Shown: piece by piece, positions 6,944 to 9,962 of the stretch
Position numbering within the stretch: the stretch's first letter is position 1
Layout of the letters: each line of letters starts with the position of its first letter
Origin: Nitrospira sp.
GTDB taxonomy: Bacteria > UBA9089 > CG2-30-40-21 > SBAY01
NCBI GenBank assembly: GCA_005239945.1
Contig: SBAY01000310.1
Location: forward strand, 1-9,962
Direction: 5' to 3'
DNA: 9,962 bases
Notes under the pieces: model-generated
What the model was told of the DNA's origin: nothing
Seen by the model: only the letters and a program-made list of their open reading frames with translations
Databases searched by the model: none
Position numbers and translations under genes: made by a program

Positions 6944-7034
6944 AGGTATCAGGTATCAGGTGTCAGAAGATAGAGGTCAGAGGTCAGATAACAGGTTTTC
7001 TGACTTCTGTCTTCTGATACCTCATTACTGAAAC
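6944..7034 (+). repeat. AGGTATC/AGGTCAG heptamer hairpin between fliI and fliJ
   Basis: The left side has AGGTATC, AGGTATC and AGGTGTC (6944-6964), then AGGTCAG twice (6974-6987). Bases 6958-6981 pair with 6999-7022 over 24 positions. Twenty-one are Watson-Crick, and the other three are G-U or U-G wobbles in the sense transcript, so the RNA stem would have no true mismatch. The loop is about 17 bases. No T-run follows; the fliJ ribosome site AGGGG is at 7041-7045. The wobbles suggest a structure that works as RNA, though three sites are few. Confidence 0.8.
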
Positions 7035-7052
7035 CTTACCAGGGGTAATAAC

Positions 7053-7508
7053 ATGCCAGGATTTAATTTTAAATTAGAACGGGTCTTGCAGGTTAAAAAA
7101 TATAAGGAGGATGAATTAAAGACACAATTAGCCAATTTAAAACGAGAATACCTTCAGGAAGAGGCGATATTATGGACATTAGAAGAGAATTTGCAGGAAC
7201 AATTTATGCTTTTAATCGAAAAACAAAAAAACCTAACAAATGTAATAGTACAAATTCAATGGAGCTATAATTATATAATTAAATTGTATGAGGATATTGA
7301 AAATCAGAGAAAGAAACTGGAGGGGTTAGCCAAGAAAATAAAAGAAATAACCCAAAAATTGATTGGTGCATCTCAAGAAAAACAAGTTCTGGAAAATCTT
7401 AAACAAAGAAAATTTATACAGTTTAAGCAGAAAATAGAAAAACAAGACCAAGAGTTTTTGGATGAGGTCGGCATAACAAGGTATATTAGAGAACAATATG
7501 TCCTATAA
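7053..7508 (+). CDS. fliJ: FliJ, central stalk and chaperone of the export apparatus
   Basis: FliJ is a small antiparallel coiled coil that inserts into the FliI hexamer like the gamma subunit of F1 and helps deliver export chaperones. The 151-residue product is almost entirely helical and charged, rich in Lys, Glu and Gln, with two long heptad-like stretches (about 15-60 and 75-140). It starts FNFKLERVLQVKKYKEDE, very like the usual FliJ N-terminus (F-x-L-x-x-VL-x-x-K-x-x-x-E). FliJ sequences diverge widely, so the call rests on this start, the size, and the position directly after fliI. The ATG at 7053 has AGGGG 7 bases upstream. Confidence 0.88.
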   Translation: MPGFNFKLERVLQVKKYKEDELKTQLANLKREYLQEEAILWTLEENLQEQFMLLIEKQKNLTNVIVQIQWSYNYIIKLYEDIENQRKKLEGLAKKIKEITQKLIGASQEKQVLENLKQRKFIQFKQKIEKQDQEFLDEVGITRYIREQYVL

Positions 7509-7541
7509 TAAGTCCAATACTATTTGAAAGGAGTTTGAAAA

Positions 7542-8087
7542 ATGTTAGAAGGTGTAGTCAATGTTTTAAATAGAATTCAAGAAATAAATAAAAGATTTGG
7601 GGATTTCAATGGAGGTGCTTATCAAGGTGCTGGTATAATACCAAGTGCTGAACCTTCCTTTGAATATACCTTGAATAAGACTATGGAAGAAAGAAAAAAC
7701 AACCCTTACGATTTTACAGGATTAATTGAAACTTATAGCAATAAATACGGTCTGGATCCTAAGTTAGTCACTTCTATTATAAAGGCAGAATCGAATTTTA
7801 ATCCTGATGCAGTCTCTAAAAAAGGTGCCGCAGGATTGATGCAATTAATGCCTGGGACAGCGAAGGAATTAGGTGTAACTAATATTTTTAACCCTGAGGA
7901 GAATATAGAAGGTGGAACTAAGTATTTCAGAACATTATTGGATGATTTCAATCAAAATCTATCGTTAGCCTTAGCCGCTTATAATGCCGGACCTGAAACG
8001 GTTAAAAAAACAAATGGTATTCCACCAATTACTGAAACTAAAAATTATGTGGAAAAGGTATTGAAATTCTATAAAGAGGCTGATTGA
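7542..8087 (+). CDS. Lytic transglycosylase (SLT domain) of the flagellar operon
   Basis: This enzyme would cleave the MurNAc-GlcNAc bond in peptidoglycan, probably to let the rod through the wall, as FlgJ or SltF do elsewhere. The 181-residue product has a family 1 SLT domain at about 58-180: catalytic Glu83 in IIKAESNFNP, then GAAGLMQLMPGTAKELG (95-111), the NIEGGTKYF helix (121-129) and LALAAYNAGP (142-151). All family motifs are intact. Residues 1-57 are a linker with no hydrophobic segment, so no Sec signal peptide is visible, although the enzyme must act outside the membrane. Export by the flagellar type III system is a reasonable inference. The ATG at 7542 has AAAGGAG 8 bases upstream; only 33 bases separate it from fliJ. 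Confidence 0.92.
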   Translation: MLEGVVNVLNRIQEINKRFGDFNGGAYQGAGIIPSAEPSFEYTLNKTMEERKNNPYDFTGLIETYSNKYGLDPKLVTSIIKAESNFNPDAVSKKGAAGLMQLMPGTAKELGVTNIFNPEENIEGGTKYFRTLLDDFNQNLSLALAAYNAGPETVKKTNGIPPITETKNYVEKVLKFYKEAD

Positions 8088-8088
8088 T

Positions 8089-8667
8089 ATGTTGCAAAAC
8101 CAAGCAGGAAAAGGAAATTTACCTTTAGTCTTTATACTCCTATGTGTATTGCTCGGGTTACTAATAGGTAGTGTCTATCTTTTTGATGTATTAGGAATAT
8201 TTGATAAGGAGAAGATGGCTGCTAAAATCCCGGGGATAGGGAGATTTTTTGCACCACCTAAAATTACTTATGAAGAGGTAAAAATAGAAGAGTTGCGAAA
8301 ATTGAAGCAGACAATTGAAGTTAAATTAGCTGAATTAGAAGATAAGAATAAAAAATTAAATATTAAAGAGAAAAAGATAGAAAATCGTGATAAAGAACTT
8401 CTTTTGTTAGAAGAAGAATTAGAACGCAAAAAACAAGTGTTGGAAAAAAGGGAAACTATATTCGAAGACCAAGAAGAAAAATGGCAAAAATTAACCCAGT
8501 ATTATGAAGGTATGAAACCAGATGCCGCCGCGGCTATCCTTTCACAAATGGATGACCAGATAGTTATTGAAATATTTAACCGGATGAAAAAAACGCAGGT
8601 AGCTATTATCTTCATGAAAATGGATCCAAAACGCGCTGGTGAAATATCACGGAAAATGAGCAGGTAA
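8089..8667 (+). CDS. motE: MotE/YlxF-like flagellar motor protein with MgtE N-like domain
   Basis: The 192-residue product has a single transmembrane helix at about 11-33 and a positively charged N-terminus. A long coiled coil follows at about 62-135. The C-terminal domain (about 138-192) resembles the intracellular MgtE N domain, with a GMKPDAAAAILSQMDD segment and MDPKRAGEISRKM. This architecture is that of MotE in rhizobia, a chaperone for a periplasmic motor protein, and of Bacillus YlxF, which lies between fliJ and fliK as here. The C-terminal domain would be periplasmic if the N-terminus stays inside. The ATG at 8089 comes one base after the transglycosylase stop, with only a weak AGAGG at 8075-8079, so it probably depends on translational coupling. 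The exact role is not settled by sequence. Confidence 0.8.
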   Translation: MLQNQAGKGNLPLVFILLCVLLGLLIGSVYLFDVLGIFDKEKMAAKIPGIGRFFAPPKITYEEVKIEELRKLKQTIEVKLAELEDKNKKLNIKEKKIENRDKELLLLEEELERKKQVLEKRETIFEDQEEKWQKLTQYYEGMKPDAAAAILSQMDDQIVIEIFNRMKKTQVAIIFMKMDPKRAGEISRKMSR

Positions 8668-8675
8668 ATTAGTGA

Positions 8676-8751
8676 AAGGTAAAGGTAGAGGTAAAGGTAG
8701 AGATAGAGATAGAGTATCATTTCTCTTTACCTTTACCTCTACCTTTACCTT
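8676..8751 (+). repeat. GGTAAA/GGTAGA hexamer hairpin between motE and fliK
   Basis: The left arm consists of GGTAAA and GGTAGA hexamers and the right arm of TTTACC and TCTACC. Bases 8676-8699 pair perfectly with 8728-8751 (24 pairs). The stem extends to 28 pairs (8676-8703 with 8724-8751) with one G-U wobble in the sense RNA. The loop is about 20 bases and includes AGATAG hexamers. It is the most nearly perfect stem in the window. No T-run follows directly; the fliK ribosome site lies 15 bases after it. Confidence 0.85.
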
Positions 8752-8777
8752 AGATACCAAATAAAAAGGAGAATAAG

Positions 8778-9962
8778 TTGAAGGTGTTATTCTCGGAAAC
8801 AGGATTACAATTTAATAAATTCCTAAATCCACAGATACCAACTGAACTTGTTGAAAATGATCTAATCCAACAGGCACACATGAGAAAGGGTTCTTTTGGC
8901 TCGGATCTTATCCATCAAGCTTGCATGGTTGGCGCTATTAAAGAAAATCCCTCTACGGAAAAAACTCAAAACAACTTCTTCTTTAAATTCCCAGAGGGCA
9001 ATCTGCCATCAACCAGGCAAGCCTGTTCTATAAATCAAATAGCGGAAATTCCATTCTCAACCAAGCAAACCTCTAAAATTCATATTACCTCAATCGAACA
9101 ACTTCCCCCAAAAGTGATAGAGAAATTCATAGGGTTAAAGAAAGATGTCCCGCAACTTATAGTTACAGAGATAGTAGATCATCCTAATGCATTATTTGGA
9201 AATCCAAAGCCGATATTTTCTACGCCAGATGTTAATTTAAAAACAATCGAGAAAAATCCGGTAATAAAAGGGATGGAAGAAAGTACTAAGGTGAAAATGC
9301 AACCTGTATTAGTAAAAGGCAATTCTGAGGTTGAGGTTGATGTGCCAAAGGGACAACCTGTAGGCGTGAAAGGCAATCCCGAGATTGAAGTTGAAGTGCC
9401 GAAGGGGCAACCTGTCGGAGTGAAAGGCAATCCCGAGGTTAAGATTGATGTGCCGAAGGGGCAACCTGTAAGCGTGAAAGGTAATCCCGAGGTTGAGGTT
9501 GAAATGCCGAAGGGACAACCTGTTGGCGTGAAAGGTAATCCTGAGGTTGAGGTTGAAGTGCCAAAGGGACAACCTGTAGGCGTGAAAGGCAATCCCGAGA
9601 TTGAAGTTGAAGTGCCGAAGGGGCAACCTGTCGGTGTGAAAGGCAATCCCGAGGTTGAGGTTGATGTGCCGAAGGGACAACCTGTCGGCGTGAAAGGTAA
9701 TCCCGAGGTTGAGGTTGATGTACCGAAGGGACAACCTGTCGGCGTGAAAGGTAATCCTGAGGTTGAGGTTGATGTGCCGAAGGGTCAACCCGTTGGTGTG
9801 AAAGGCAATCCCGAGGTTGAGGTTGATGTGCCGAAGGGTCAACCTGTCGGCGTGAAAGGTAATCCCGAGATTGAGGTTGAAGTGCCGAAGGGTCAACCCG
9901 TAGGCGTAAAAGGCAATCCTGAGGTTGAGGTTGATGTGCCGAAGGGACAACCTGTCGGCGTG
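8778..9962 (+). CDS. fliK: Probable FliK hook-length ruler, 5' part, with 18-residue tandem repeats
   Basis: The frame opens at TTG 8778, with AAGGAG at 8766-8771 and 6-base spacing, and stays open to the window end (395 codons), so it is a 3'-truncated gene. The N-terminal 178 residues are of low complexity, with no Sec signal or membrane helix. From residue 179 (base 9312) an 18-residue unit, consensus VKGNPEVEVDVPKGQPVG, repeats 12 times and continues past the edge. The position after the ylxF/motE gene is that of fliK, whose product is exported by the type III system, measures the hook and switches export specificity. FliK N-terminal parts are poorly conserved and often repetitive. The diagnostic C-terminal domain is outside the window, so the name rests on context; an unrelated repeat protein is possible. 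Confidence 0.62.
   Translation, partial: MKVLFSETGLQFNKFLNPQIPTELVENDLIQQAHMRKGSFGSDLIHQACMVGAIKENPSTEKTQNNFFFKFPEGNLPSTRQACSINQIAEIPFSTKQTSKIHITSIEQLPPKVIEKFIGLKKDVPQLIVTEIVDHPNALFGNPKPIFSTPDVNLKTIEKNPVIKGMEESTKVKMQPVLVKGNSEVEVDVPKGQPVGVKGNPEIEVEVPKGQPVGVKGNPEVKIDVPKGQPVSVKGNPEVEVEMPKGQPVGVKGNPEVEVEVPKGQPVGVKGNPEIEVEVPKGQPVGVKGNPEVEVDVPKGQPVGVKGNPEVEVDVPKGQPVGVKGNPEVEVDVPKGQPVGVKGNPEVEVDVPKGQPVGVKGNPEIEVEVPKGQPVGVKGNPEVEVDVPKGQPVGV
9312..9962 (+). repeat. 54-base in-frame tandem repeat, at least 12 units
   Basis: Units begin at 9312, 9366, 9420, 9474, 9528, 9582, 9636, 9690, 9744, 9798, 9852 and 9906, each exactly 54 bases, and a thirteenth begins at 9960. Each codes for 18 residues. Variation is confined to Val/Ile, Asp/Glu and a few odd changes (Ser for Pro in unit 1; Lys-Ile in unit 3; Met in unit 4; Ser for the last Gly in unit 3), plus synonymous third positions. 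The early units diverge most and units 7-10 encode identical peptides, as expected from recent expansion within the array. Long open frames on the reverse strand here are by-products of the repeat. Confidence 0.95.

Noticed and set aside
9179..9950. Two long reverse-strand open frames across the repeat array
   Set aside because: They arise because a 54-base unit free of stops in a given frame stays open in every copy. They have no ribosome site, and the sense frame has a ribosome site, operon context and non-repeat N-terminus.
9312..9962. CRISPR or non-coding satellite
   Set aside because: Units are contiguous, a multiple of three, and change mostly by synonymous or conservative substitutions, which fits coding sequence.

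Overview
The window is one long same-strand run of flagellar genes in the order flgB, flgC, fliE, fliF, fliG, fliH, fliI, fliJ, a lytic transglycosylase, a MotE/YlxF-like protein and the 5' part of a probable fliK. All genes read on the + strand. This is the start of a Bacillus-type fla/che operon, with a transglycosylase gene inserted between fliJ and the ylxF/motE position. The DNA is AT-rich and start codons include TTG and GTG. The proteins are clear flagellar orthologues, but nothing in them fixes the phylum. The spacers and the gene order would suit an uncultured, metagenome-derived bacterium; that is a low-confidence inference.

Layout. Bases 1-277 hold a heptamer-repeat hairpin followed by a sigma-28-like promoter (about 187-214). 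flgB and flgC (278-1156) encode proximal rod proteins. The flgC-fliE spacer carries a hairpin with a T-run and then a sigma-70-like promoter, so fliE may begin a second transcription unit. fliE, fliF and fliG (1291-4596) build the rod/MS-ring adaptor, the MS ring and the rotor switch. fliH, fliI and fliJ (4574-7508) form the type III export ATPase complex. The transglycosylase (7542-8087) would open peptidoglycan for the rod. The MotE-like protein (8089-8667) probably supports the stator or motor. The last gene starts with TTG at 8778 and is still open at the window end. It carries a 54-base tandem repeat coding for an 18-residue unit, present at least 12 times, and its position matches fliK, the hook-length ruler.

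Two things stand out. First, every spacer longer than about 100 bases (seven of them) contains its own palindrome. Each is built from short units of about 6-8 bases repeated in tandem on the 5' side and in reverse complement on the 3' side, and the unit sequence differs in each spacer. The four tight junctions (flgB-flgC, fliG-fliH, fliJ-transglycosylase, transglycosylase-motE) have none. Second, the probable FliK is extended by a near-identical tandem array, which raises the possibility of a ruler whose length changes with repeat number.

No gene-free stretch exceeds 300 bases. Both ends of the window lie in tandem repeats, as expected if it is a complete short-read contig.
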